From Bacteroidota bacterium (GTDB lineage: Bacteria; Bacteroidota; Bacteroidia; Flavobacteriales; Weeksellaceae): a stretch of 54,167 bases of DNA. Shown piece after piece: positions 42,100-50,501 of this stretch (the first letter of the stretch is position 1; the number at the start of each line of letters is the position of its first letter). The DNA is taken from assembly GCA_023399595.1 (NCBI GenBank), contig JAEWOR010000016.1, positions 1 to 54,167 of the forward strand, in the 5' to 3' direction. The notes beneath the pieces are model-generated. The model worked only from the letters and a program-made list of their open reading frames with translations. It did no database searches and was not told the DNA's origin. The position numbers were made by a program, and so were the translations under genes.

Positions 42100-43773
42100 A
42101 TGAATTATTTTTTAACCTATACCATTTATGTTCTCATCCTGTCTGTGGCAATGGGAATCTGTACATGGAAGTTATTTAAAAAAATGGGCTACAGTCCAAT
42201 TTTGGCGTTTGTCCCTTTTTACAATTATTTTATTATTCTTAAAGAAACCAAACATCCGAAATGGTGGTGTGCAATGGCTTATTTACCAATTGTTGGCCCA
42301 ATTATGATGTCTGTGTTTCATTTGTATTTAATGAAACATTTTGGTAAAAAATTAATTCAACACCAAATTTTAACAGTGCTTTTGCCTTTTATTTATATGG
42401 CTACTGTTAATTATTCCAAAGATGCAGAAGTAGAAAAAGCAGACGCATTATGGAATGTTGCTGGTGAAGAAAATAAAGAAAAAAATAAAGATACTTTTAT
42501 TGGATCTGTTACTTTTGCAGTAGTTTTTGCAACTATTATTCATACTTTTATTACACAACCTTTCGGGATTCCTACAGGTTCCATGGAGAGAACTTTGTTG
42601 GTAGGAGATTTCTTATTTGTGAATAAACTGAATTATGGTTACCGTTTACCAATGCGTCCCTTAGCAATTCCTTTTTTACAAGGAACCATTATGGATACAG
42701 GTGAACCTAACAATCCTAAAGATGATCCAAAATCTTATGTAGATGCCGTTAAATTACCATACTTAAGACTTCCAGGTTGGGAGAAAGTAAAGAAAAATGA
42801 TATTGTAGTTTTCAATTATCCTGGAGATTCTGTTCATACTGCAATTGATAGAAAAGACCCTTATGTAAAGCGTTGCGTTGCCGTTGCAGGTGATGTTATT
42901 GAAATTAAAGCTGGAAAACTTTTTGTAAACGGTCAACCAGAAAAAAGAATGGGAGATGCGGAAGTTCAGCAAGCTTTTAATGTACAAACAGGCTCTCAGT
43001 TGGATATTCCAACACTTTATAAAACTTACGGATTCCTTCCTGTGGAAGAATCTCAAGTTGAAGGAGGATTTAATTACAGATTTCAAGGTTTAACGGATCA
43101 GTTAGCAAAGGAAATTGGAGGTCTTCCACAAGTAAAAACTATTCACCCAATTATTGAAGAGAAAGGAAAAGCAGATCTTAATTATTATCCTGATATGAAC
43201 CAGTCTATAGCTCAACAAAGATTGGTCTTAAGTAAAAAATTAAATGTTTCTGGAAGTATTTTCCCTGTCAATAAACCTTGGAATCAAGATTGGTATGGTC
43301 CATTAAAACTTCCTAAAAAAGGTGATGTAATTACCCTTACAGCTGACAATTTACCTGAATATCAAAAATTAATTTCAGAGTACGAGCACAATAAATTTGA
43401 AGTTAAAAACGGTAAATTCTTCATTAATGATAAAGAAACCAATCAATATACTGTTCAACAAGATTATTATATGATGATTGGTGACAATAGAGATGCGTCT
43501 TTAGATTCTAGATACTTTGGCTTTGTTCCTGAAGAAAATATTGTTGGTAAACCAATGTTCACGTGGCTAAGCGTAGAAGGTTTGTTCAGCGATGCGAGTT
43601 CTACATATCAAGCAGACGGAAAGAGAATTCGTTGGGACAGAATGTTTAAAGCAGCCAATACAGGAGATCCTAACAAAACTTCTTATTGGTGGATTGCAGC
43701 GTTAATTCTTATCGTTTTCTTTGGATGGGAATATATAATGAAGCTTTTCAAAAAGAATAAAACAGAAGAATAA
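42100..43773 (+). CDS. lepB: Signal peptidase I, enlarged Bacteroidota form
   Basis: Removes signal peptides from exported proteins. At 557 residues it is far longer than E. coli LepB (324). Order: about four N-terminal hydrophobic segments (residues 1-105), a further helix at 133-150, then the catalytic Ser161 in IPTGSMERTLLVGDF and the general base Lys257 in DPYVKRCVAVAGD. An insertion of roughly 170 residues follows, then the conserved YYMMIGDNRDASLDSRYFGFV box. A C-terminal helix (WWIAALILIVFFGWEYIM) is added. The catalytic dyad is complete. It ends in a strong hairpin terminator. Confidence 0.93.
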   Translation: MNYFLTYTIYVLILSVAMGICTWKLFKKMGYSPILAFVPFYNYFIILKETKHPKWWCAMAYLPIVGPIMMSVFHLYLMKHFGKKLIQHQILTVLLPFIYMATVNYSKDAEVEKADALWNVAGEENKEKNKDTFIGSVTFAVVFATIIHTFITQPFGIPTGSMERTLLVGDFLFVNKLNYGYRLPMRPLAIPFLQGTIMDTGEPNNPKDDPKSYVDAVKLPYLRLPGWEKVKKNDIVVFNYPGDSVHTAIDRKDPYVKRCVAVAGDVIEIKAGKLFVNGQPEKRMGDAEVQQAFNVQTGSQLDIPTLYKTYGFLPVEESQVEGGFNYRFQGLTDQLAKEIGGLPQVKTIHPIIEEKGKADLNYYPDMNQSIAQQRLVLSKKLNVSGSIFPVNKPWNQDWYGPLKLPKKGDVITLTADNLPEYQKLISEYEHNKFEVKNGKFFINDKETNQYTVQQDYYMMIGDNRDASLDSRYFGFVPEENIVGKPMFTWLSVEGLFSDASSTYQADGKRIRWDRMFKAANTGDPNKTSYWWIAALILIVFFGWEYIMKLFKKNKTEE

Positions 43774-43784
43774 TCTTAAAAATA

Positions 43785-43817
43785 AAAAATGAAGTATTGA
43801 AATAATACTTCATTTTT
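43785..43817 (+). terminator. Terminator after lepB
   Basis: AAAAATGAAGTATT pairs perfectly with AATACTTCATTTTT around GAAAT, 11 bases beyond the stop codon. Confidence 0.85.
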
Positions 43818-43828
43818 GTATATACATT

Positions 43829-44440
43829 ATGCGAAATATTTTACTTCCCGTTTTCTATATGCCTCCCATTTCGTGGTTTGCGGCATTTTTGCAATCTGAT
43901 GAGGTTGTTTTCGAACAGTATGAGAATTTTCCAAAACAAACTTATAGAAACAGAGCGAATATTTTAGGAGCCAATGGAAAACTGTCTTTAATTATCCCAA
44001 TACAACACAACGGGAAAAAAGAAATTAAAGATATTGAAATTTCATACACTGAAGATTGGCAAAGAAATCATTGGCGCTCTATAAAATCTGCTTATCAAAG
44101 TTCACCTTATTTTGAATTTTATGAAGATCAGTTAGAAATAATTTTCCTTGAAAAAGAATCTTCATTGCTTCAACTAAATTTAAAAACCATTAAAATCTTC
44201 TTGAAAATTTTAAAACAAGAAAAGGCATATATTTTGAATAACGAATACGTTAAAAATCCAATGGAAAAAGATTTTAGAGATCAGTTTTCTTCTAAAAAAC
44301 CTTCGGATTTTGATATGGAAGACTATTATCAAACGTTTTCGGATAAATTGGGTTTTATTAAAGATTTGTCAATTTTAGATTTGGTCTGTAACAAAGGACC
44401 AGAATCTTATACTTATTTAAAGAATATTAATTATTTGTAA
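43829..44440 (+). CDS. WbqC family protein
   Basis: A 203-residue soluble protein of the WbqC-like family, found near O-antigen and sugar-nucleotide genes and of uncertain enzymatic role. Key stretches are LLPVFYMPPISWFAAFLQSD, EQYENFPKQTYRNRANI and WQRNHWRSIKSAYQSSPYFEFY, the most conserved block of the family. It follows the lepB terminator by 11 bases and precedes the S8 protease gene by 15. In Bacteroidota it is often kept next to lepB, whatever its job. Confidence 0.85.
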   Translation: MRNILLPVFYMPPISWFAAFLQSDEVVFEQYENFPKQTYRNRANILGANGKLSLIIPIQHNGKKEIKDIEISYTEDWQRNHWRSIKSAYQSSPYFEFYEDQLEIIFLEKESSLLQLNLKTIKIFLKILKQEKAYILNNEYVKNPMEKDFRDQFSSKKPSDFDMEDYYQTFSDKLGFIKDLSILDLVCNKGPESYTYLKNINYL

Positions 44441-44455
44441 TTTATTATTAAGAAC

Positions 44456-46141
44456 ATGAAAAAAATATTGTTAGCGGCTGTTTTTCTTACAGGTTTCAGC
44501 TTTACTTTCGCGCAAGGAGTTTCTACTGCGAAAAATCCAATGGAGGATAAAGATTTAATGACATGGTATCATAAAGATTTTGCAACTACAAAAGTATATG
44601 GAGTAAATACAGAAAATGCATATAAATTTTTAGAATCTAAAGGTTTAAAGGCTTCTCCAGTTGTGGTGGGAGTTCTAGATAGTGGTGTGCAAGTGGATCA
44701 TCCAGCTTTAAAAAATAATCTGTGGAAAAATGTAAATGAAGTTCCTAATAACGGTAAAGATGATGATGGAAACGGATATATTGATGACGTCTACGGATGG
44801 AGTTTCATTGGTGGTAAAAATGGTGATATTGACGTTGATAATATGGAGGTAACTCGCGTTGTAAAAAAATACAAGCCACTTTTCGAAGGCGAAGATTCAG
44901 CTAAGAATAAAGCTAATCAAGCTAAAATGCCTGAAGAGTTTGCAATGTACATGAAGTCTAAAGATATTTTTTCTAAGAAAAGTGTTGAAGCGAAGCAAGG
45001 TTTCCAAACTTATTCAATGATTGAAAAGTTAATTCCTAATATGGTGAAACTTTTAGGAAATAAAACTCTTACTCCTGAAAATGTAGCTGCAATTAAGCCT
45101 ACTCAAGATCAAGGTGATGCTATCGCTTTGCAAATTTTACCTCAAATGGCTCAAAGTCCAGAAATGGCTGGTAAAACCGGTGCAGAATTAGAGAAAGCAA
45201 TAAGAGAGGAAATTAAACCTGCTTTAGATTATTTTAAACCTCAAGCGGAACAGCAATATAATTTAGACTTCGATCCCCGTAAAGAAATTGTTGGTGATAA
45301 TTATGATGATTATTCTGAAAAAAAATACGGGAATAATCATTACGAAGGTCCAGACGCACTTCACGGAACTCACGTTGCGGGAATTATTGCAGGAAATCCT
45401 CATGGAAAAGAAGTTCAGTACGGAGTTGCTCACAAAGTAGCAAAAATTATGACGGTAAGAACTGTTCCTAATGGAGATGAAAGAGATAAAGACGTTGCTA
45501 ACTCTATTAGATATGCCGTAGATAATGGCGCTAAAATTTTGAATATGAGTTTTGGTAAGCCAGTTTCTCCTGGTAAAAATGTAGTTTGGGATGCGTTTAA
45601 ATATGCTGAAGAAAAAGGGGTTTTATTAGTAAAAGCGGCAGGAAACGAGAACGAAAATGTGGAGGAAAATGTATATTATCCAACCAATTTTAAGAATCCT
45701 AAAGATGCAAAACCATTTGTAACTAACATGATTGTTGTAGGTGCAAGTACCAATGATAATAATGCTTTAAAAGCAAGCTTCTCCAACTACAATAAAAAAA
45801 TGGTGAATGTGTTTGCGCCTGGTGATAAAATTTATTCTGCAGTTCCTAAAGATAAATACGAATACGAGCAAGGAACATCTATGGCTTCTCCAGTAGTGGC
45901 GGGTGCAGCAGCAGTCTTATTGGCTTATATGCCGAATTTAACGCCAGCTCAGATTATTGAATCTCTAGTGAAAACATCTAATAAATCTACTGTAAATGAT
46001 TTTGCAGGCTTATCAGAAGCAGGTGGAGTAATAGACGTAGCAAAAGCTGCTGAATATGCTTACGCTAACTTTTATAAAGGAAATTCTTCTAATAAAGGAG
46101 GTAAAACACAAAAAGCTAAGAAGAAAGCAGTGAGAAAATAA
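44456..46141 (+). CDS. S8 (subtilisin-like) serine protease, secreted
   Basis: A 561-residue exported protease. The signal peptide is MKKILLAAVFLTGFSFTFAQ. The triad is Asp75 (VVVGVLDSGVQVDHP), His306 (LHGTHVAGIIAG) and Ser475 (GTSMASPVVAG). Between Asp and His lies an unusually long insertion of about 190 residues (roughly 110-295), helical and charged, compared with about 30 in subtilisin. There is no type IX sorting domain; the C-terminus is a Lys-rich tail (GGKTQKAKKKAVRK). It probably acts in the periplasm or at the cell surface. A perfect hairpin terminator follows. Confidence 0.92.
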   Translation: MKKILLAAVFLTGFSFTFAQGVSTAKNPMEDKDLMTWYHKDFATTKVYGVNTENAYKFLESKGLKASPVVVGVLDSGVQVDHPALKNNLWKNVNEVPNNGKDDDGNGYIDDVYGWSFIGGKNGDIDVDNMEVTRVVKKYKPLFEGEDSAKNKANQAKMPEEFAMYMKSKDIFSKKSVEAKQGFQTYSMIEKLIPNMVKLLGNKTLTPENVAAIKPTQDQGDAIALQILPQMAQSPEMAGKTGAELEKAIREEIKPALDYFKPQAEQQYNLDFDPRKEIVGDNYDDYSEKKYGNNHYEGPDALHGTHVAGIIAGNPHGKEVQYGVAHKVAKIMTVRTVPNGDERDKDVANSIRYAVDNGAKILNMSFGKPVSPGKNVVWDAFKYAEEKGVLLVKAAGNENENVEENVYYPTNFKNPKDAKPFVTNMIVVGASTNDNNALKASFSNYNKKMVNVFAPGDKIYSAVPKDKYEYEQGTSMASPVVAGAAAVLLAYMPNLTPAQIIESLVKTSNKSTVNDFAGLSEAGGVIDVAKAAEYAYANFYKGNSSNKGGKTQKAKKKAVRK

Positions 46142-46157
46142 CAAATGTGAATTTCAT

Positions 46158-46187
46158 AAAAAAATCCGAATTTATTTCGGATTTTTT
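46158..46187 (+). terminator. Terminator after the S8 protease
   Basis: AAAAAAATCCGAA pairs with TTCGGATTTTTTT around TTTA, 16 bases beyond the stop. Confidence 0.88.
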
Positions 46188-46250
46188 TTATTTAGAGTTT
46201 TTTTGGCACAGTTTTTTGTACCTTTATATTCATACATAAATTAATAAATT

Positions 46251-46742
46251 ATGAAAAAAGTATTACTAGCAGGTATTGTGGGAGTTTCCCTATTGACTGC
46301 ATCTTGTTCCGGCGTAAAAAATGCTTCCGATTCTCAAAATATGAGAAAAGACTTCTTAGCAATGAAAGGTGATTGGGAAATAGTAAGTGTAGATTATGAT
46401 AAGACTTATAAAATTAAACCTTTTGATGAAGGTGCAGACATTCAGTGCTTTGTTGGTAGCCATTGGAGATTGATTCCTAACAACTATACAGGAGCTTATA
46501 CTATTAACGGTGGTGGAAATTGCCCTGTTGTTACACAACCTATTAAATTTGAAGTAAAAGGAGGAAACGAATTTTTATTCAAAAAAATTGCTGAAGGAAC
46601 TAAAGCTAAACAAAATACTGTTGGTTATTCCGTAAGACTTATTAATCAAACAACAGATCAATTCTCTTTAGAGCAAAATGTACCTTTTGATGGTACTTCT
46701 GTAAGAGTAGTATATAATTTCCAGAGAACTGGAGTGAAATAA
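46251..46742 (+). CDS. Lipocalin-like lipoprotein
   Basis: A 163-residue predicted lipoprotein: signal MKKVLLAGIVGVSLLTASC with Cys19 as the lipidation site. The mature part opens with KGDWEIVSVDYD, a lipocalin-like strand, and continues as beta-rich sequence with two further cysteines (IQCFVGSHW and GGNCPVV) that may form a disulfide. Ligand and role are unknown. A TACCTTTA near-match to the -7 box lies at 46219-46226. It is 25 bases before the OmpA-like lipoprotein gene, probably co-transcribed. Confidence 0.78.
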   Translation: MKKVLLAGIVGVSLLTASCSGVKNASDSQNMRKDFLAMKGDWEIVSVDYDKTYKIKPFDEGADIQCFVGSHWRLIPNNYTGAYTINGGGNCPVVTQPIKFEVKGGNEFLFKKIAEGTKAKQNTVGYSVRLINQTTDQFSLEQNVPFDGTSVRVVYNFQRTGVK

Positions 46743-46767
46743 TTATAAATAATTTAAAAATAATACA

Positions 46768-47457
46768 ATGAAATTAACAAAAACATATATAGGAGCTCTA
46801 TTTTTATCTTCGGCTTTATTATTAACAAGCTGTGAGACTGTACAGAATTCTAATCACCAACAAAGAGGGACTGCAGTAGGTGTTGCATCTGGAGCTGTTA
46901 TCGGTGGTATTTTAGGAAATAATGTTGGTAAAGGTAAAAATGCTGCAATTGGAGCTGTTTTAGGAGGAATTGTTGGCGGTGTTGCTGGTAACGTTATTGG
47001 TGATAAGATGGATAAGCAGGCGAAAGATATCAAAGAAACGCTTCCTGGAGCTGAAGTAGAAAGAGTAGGAGACGGTATTAAAGTAACTATGAACGAATCT
47101 ATTGTAAACTTTGCATTTGATTCTTCTAACTTAACTGCTGCTGCAAAATCTAACCTAGATAAATTAGCGAAAGTTCTTGCAGATAATCCAGATACGAATA
47201 TTAATATCTATGGGCATACAGATAGCAAAGGTTCAGATGAGTATAATTATTCACTTTCTGAAAGAAGAGCTGCTTCTGTAAAATCTTATTTGTCTAGTAT
47301 AGGAATTGCTAACAGCAGAATGTTTACAAAAGGAGAAGGAGAAGCTAGTCCGGTTGCTACTAACGATACAGACGCAGGTAGAGCTAAAAACAGAAGAGTG
47401 GAATTTGCTATTACAGCAAACGAAAAAATGATTCAAGACGCACAACAAGGTCAGTAG
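46768..47457 (+). CDS. OmpA family lipoprotein with glycine zipper
   Basis: A 229-residue outer-membrane lipoprotein. The signal ends in LLLTSCE (Cys22). A glycine-zipper segment follows (about 40-80, GIVGGVAGNVIGDKMDKQ), able to insert in or span a membrane. The OmpA C-terminal peptidoglycan-binding domain is at about 108-220, with FAFDSSNLTAAAKSNLDKLA, NINIYGHTDSKGSDEYN and LSERRAASVKSYL. It resembles the YiaD/Pal class and would tie the outer membrane to the wall. A hairpin terminator follows. Confidence 0.92.
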   Translation: MKLTKTYIGALFLSSALLLTSCETVQNSNHQQRGTAVGVASGAVIGGILGNNVGKGKNAAIGAVLGGIVGGVAGNVIGDKMDKQAKDIKETLPGAEVERVGDGIKVTMNESIVNFAFDSSNLTAAAKSNLDKLAKVLADNPDTNINIYGHTDSKGSDEYNYSLSERRAASVKSYLSSIGIANSRMFTKGEGEASPVATNDTDAGRAKNRRVEFAITANEKMIQDAQQGQ

Positions 47458-47478
47458 AATTATTGCATATATTCAATC

Positions 47479-47510
47479 AACAGGAAATCTTATGGGTTTC
47501 CTGTTTTTTT
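47479..47510 (+). terminator. Terminator after the OmpA-like gene
   Basis: AACAGGAAA pairs with TTTCCTGTT around TCTTATGGG, followed by seven T. Confidence 0.82.
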
Positions 47511-47537
47511 ATTGAAGAATCTTTATATTAATTTCAT

Positions 47538-47545
47538 TATTTTTG
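47538..47545 (+). promoter_or_regulatory. Promoter of the ubiA-dprE operon, -7 element
   Basis: TATTTTTG matches TAnnTTTG and lies 20 bases before the first gene. A TTG at 47512-47514 is slightly too far to be an ideal -33 element. Confidence 0.55.
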
Positions 47546-47565
47546 CGGTTGATTTTATCACATAA

Positions 47566-48450
47566 ATGACGAAATACCTAAAACTAATACGTGTAGAGCA
47601 ATGGGTGAAAAATATGTTTGTATTTGTACCCTTGTTTTTTTCTGGCGGAATTAATAATATAGATTTACTCATCAAAAGTATTATTGCTTTTGTAGTCTTC
47701 TCTCTCGCTGCGAGTATGATCTATATTCTGAATGATTATAACGATATTGAATCGGATCGTAAACACCCTGAAAAAAGAAAAAGACCTCTTGCAAGTGGAG
47801 CTGTTCATAAATCTAATGCACTGATTATATTATTCGGTTTATTAATTGCGAACGTTGCCATTATCTTTACTTCACAATATTTCTTTCAGCAGAATCTTTG
47901 GAAATTTGCATTTATCATTGGTTTTTATGTGGTTATGAATTTGGCTTATACCTTTAAACTAAAACATATTCCGATTATTGATATTTTTATTATTGCAACA
48001 GGTTTTGTCTTACGAGTTTTAGCTGGAGGTTATATCACAGGAATTTATATTTCCCAATGGGCAATACTTTTAACTTTTGTTTTGGCATTGGTTTTAGCAA
48101 TTGGGAAAAGAAGAGGAGAGTTAATTAATGCAGCTGTGTCTGGTAAAACAAGAAAAGCTTTAGATGGTTATAACGTGCAGTTTGCAGATATTGCATTGTC
48201 TATCTCTGTAACATTAGCCATTGTTTGTTACTTAATGTTTACGTTATCTCCAGAGGTTCAAGGAAGATTTCATCAAGGAGTATTTTATACTGTAGTTTTT
48301 GTGGTTTTTGCATTTTTAAGGTATTTACAACAAACTTTGGTGTATAATAGAACAGAATCTCCAACTAAAATAGTGTATAAAGACCGATACATTCAATCTA
48401 CATTGTTATTGTGGGTGGTAAGTTTTTTAATTTTAATCTATTTTAAGTAA
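47566..48450 (+). CDS. UbiA-family polyprenyl-phosphate phosphoribosyltransferase
   Basis: A 294-residue membrane prenyltransferase-fold enzyme with about nine helices. The first Asp-rich motif is ILNDYNDIESDRKHP with RPLASG (N56, D57, D60, D64). The second is DIFIIATGFVLRVLAGG (D139, R150). These match decaprenyl-phosphate phosphoribosyltransferase (mycobacterial Rv3806c) more than quinone-pathway UbiA, which lacks HPxKxxRPLASG. It should transfer 5-phosphoribose from PRPP to a polyprenyl phosphate. Its TAA stop overlaps the next ATG by one base, so translation is coupled to the DprE1-like gene. The lipid chain length is unknown. Confidence 0.88.
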   Translation: MTKYLKLIRVEQWVKNMFVFVPLFFSGGINNIDLLIKSIIAFVVFSLAASMIYILNDYNDIESDRKHPEKRKRPLASGAVHKSNALIILFGLLIANVAIIFTSQYFFQQNLWKFAFIIGFYVVMNLAYTFKLKHIPIIDIFIIATGFVLRVLAGGYITGIYISQWAILLTFVLALVLAIGKRRGELINAAVSGKTRKALDGYNVQFADIALSISVTLAIVCYLMFTLSPEVQGRFHQGVFYTVVFVVFAFLRYLQQTLVYNRTESPTKIVYKDRYIQSTLLLWVVSFLILIYFK

Positions 48451-49766
48451 TGAAACCGGATTTTGTACAAGAAGTTACCAATTGGGGAAATTATCCCGTG
48501 GTAAAAAAGGAAATAAAATCGGAGGATGACCTCCAGAAAATTAAGGATTTTGTAAAAAATCATAATGAGGTTATTGCAAGAGGGAACGGTAGATGTTATG
48601 GAGATGCATCATTAGGAGAAAGTATTTTCTCCACCAAGAGACTTAATAAATTTATTAGTTTCGATAGGTTAAACGGTATTATTGAGTGTGAATCTGGTGT
48701 CCTACTTTCAGAGGTTTTGGAAATAGCGGTTCCTCAAGGTTATTTTTTATATGTAACTCCAGGAACTAAATTTATCACTGTTGGAGGCGCTATCGCTTCG
48801 GATGTTCACGGTAAAAATCATCACGCAGAGGGCTGTTTTTCAGAATATATTATTGAATTTTCTTTGTTAAACGAAAAAGGGGAGATCTTAAAATGTTCCC
48901 GTGAAGAAAACTCAGAGAAGTTTTGGGCAAGTATTGGTGGAATGGGACTTACAGGTATTATTCTTTCCGCAAAGTTCAAACTTAAAAATATTGAAACCGC
49001 TTACATCCGTCAAGAAAGTATAAAAGCAGATAATTTAGATGAAATTTTTGCTCTTTTTGATGAAAGTGAAAGTTGGACTTATAACGTTGCTTGGATAGAT
49101 TGTCTACAGAAAGGTAAAAATATAGGAAGAAGTATTTTAATGCGGGGTGAACATGCTTTTCAACATGAACTTCCTTCAAATAAAAAAGAAAAACCATTAA
49201 AACTTAAGTCTAAATTAAGTCCAACAGTTCCTTTTTATTTCCCCAATTTTGTATTGAATAGTTTAACGGTAAAATTGTTCAATTTTCTCTACTTTAAAAA
49301 ACAAACCCAAAAGTTTGTGAAAAATATTATAGATTATGAAACTTTTTTCTATCCGTTAGATGCTGTTAATAATTGGAATAAAATTTATGGAAAATCAGGG
49401 TTTATACAATACCAAATGGTGATTCCAAAGGAAAAAGGCAAAGAAGGAATGAAGAAAATTCTTGAAACCATTGCAAAAAGTGGAAATGGATCTTTTTTAG
49501 CGGTTTTAAAATTGTTTGGGAAAAATAACGAACAAGCTTATAATTCCTTTCCTGTAGAAGGTTATACTTTGGCTTTGGATTTTAAAGTGAATTCCAAATT
49601 GCAAAAATTGGTAGCGCAGTTAGATGCTATTGTTGAAGAGTTTGGAGGCCGAATTTATCTTACTAAAGACAGTATGAGTAAATCTTCATTGACGAATTAC
49701 TTAAAAAATGTCCAGAATCCTAAATTTGTGTCTATGCAACACAAAAGAATTTTAAATAACAACTAA
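48450..49766 (+). CDS. DprE1-like FAD-dependent oxidoreductase
   Basis: A 438-residue flavoenzyme closely resembling mycobacterial DprE1, which oxidises decaprenyl-phosphoryl-ribose at C2'. FAD-binding: ARGNGRCYGDASLGE, TPGTKFITVGGAIASDVHGK (H120) and GLTGIILSAKFKL. The substrate half has FLAVLKLFG and EFGGRIYLTKDS, whose Lys406 matches the catalytic Lys418 of M. tuberculosis. The position of Cys387, the covalent target of benzothiazinones, is Ala375 here (GYTLALDF). It is preceded by the phosphoribosyltransferase (overlapping stop and start) and followed two bases later by the DprE2-like gene. Confidence 0.9.
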   Translation: MKPDFVQEVTNWGNYPVVKKEIKSEDDLQKIKDFVKNHNEVIARGNGRCYGDASLGESIFSTKRLNKFISFDRLNGIIECESGVLLSEVLEIAVPQGYFLYVTPGTKFITVGGAIASDVHGKNHHAEGCFSEYIIEFSLLNEKGEILKCSREENSEKFWASIGGMGLTGIILSAKFKLKNIETAYIRQESIKADNLDEIFALFDESESWTYNVAWIDCLQKGKNIGRSILMRGEHAFQHELPSNKKEKPLKLKSKLSPTVPFYFPNFVLNSLTVKLFNFLYFKKQTQKFVKNIIDYETFFYPLDAVNNWNKIYGKSGFIQYQMVIPKEKGKEGMKKILETIAKSGNGSFLAVLKLFGKNNEQAYNSFPVEGYTLALDFKVNSKLQKLVAQLDAIVEEFGGRIYLTKDSMSKSSLTNYLKNVQNPKFVSMQHKRILNNN

Positions 49767-49768
49767 AG

Positions 49769-50494
49769 ATGATAGTTTTAGGAAGTACGTCCGAAGTTGC
49801 TCAAGCTTTTGTAGAAAAAGCATTACAAGAAGGAGAAAAATTTGAGAAAATCTATTTAATTACATCCAATAAAGAAACCACTGAGCGTTTCGCAAAACAT
49901 TTGGAAGTAAAATTTTTACAACAATCTGAGCTATTGGAACTCAATTTGTTGCAAGATATTAATTATACGAAGTTGGATCATATTCAGTCCAATCTTTTGT
50001 TCTGCGCAACCGGATTTTTGGGTGAAGGGACAGAGGAGGGGCTTTATAATGATAAAAATACAAGAAAAATTATCGATATCAATTATGCGAAGTTGGTACC
50101 TTTAATTAATTATTTTGCTCAAAAAATGGAAAGCAAACGTGCGGGAACCATCATTGGTTTATCATCTGTTGCAGGTGAAAGAGGAAGACAAAGTAATTTT
50201 ATCTACGGAAGTGCAAAAGCAGCTTTTACAGCTTATTTAAGCGGTTTAAGGAACTATTTATTTGATAAAAAAGTTCATGTAATGACGGTTAAACCAGGTT
50301 TTATGGCGACAAAAATGACAGAAGGTTTGCCTTTAAATTCAGCACTTACGGCAAGTCCAAAACAGGCTGCAGATTATATTTTTAAAGCGTATAAAAAACA
50401 AAAGAACAATATTTACGTTCTACCTATTTGGGGAATTATAATGATGATTATTAGAAATATCCCCGAGTATATTTTTAAGAAAATGAAATTGTAA
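49769..50494 (+). CDS. DprE2-like short-chain dehydrogenase
   Basis: A 241-residue SDR enzyme. The NAD(P)-binding start is IVLGSTSEVAQAFVEKAL, with CATGF as the second cofactor motif. The catalytic Ser is in GLSSVAGERGRQ (S132 or S133), and Tyr146 and Lys150 in YGSAKAAF. GERGRQSNFIYGSAK strongly recalls DprE2, which reduces the 2-keto intermediate to the arabinosyl lipid. The C-terminus is hydrophobic (PIWGIIMMIIRNIPEYIF), suggesting membrane contact, as in DprE2. Its place directly after a DprE1-like gene supports the assignment. Confidence 0.88.
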   Translation: MIVLGSTSEVAQAFVEKALQEGEKFEKIYLITSNKETTERFAKHLEVKFLQQSELLELNLLQDINYTKLDHIQSNLLFCATGFLGEGTEEGLYNDKNTRKIIDINYAKLVPLINYFAQKMESKRAGTIIGLSSVAGERGRQSNFIYGSAKAAFTAYLSGLRNYLFDKKVHVMTVKPGFMATKMTEGLPLNSALTASPKQAADYIFKAYKKQKNNIYVLPIWGIIMMIIRNIPEYIFKKMKL

Positions 50495-50501
50495 AAATAT
50501 C

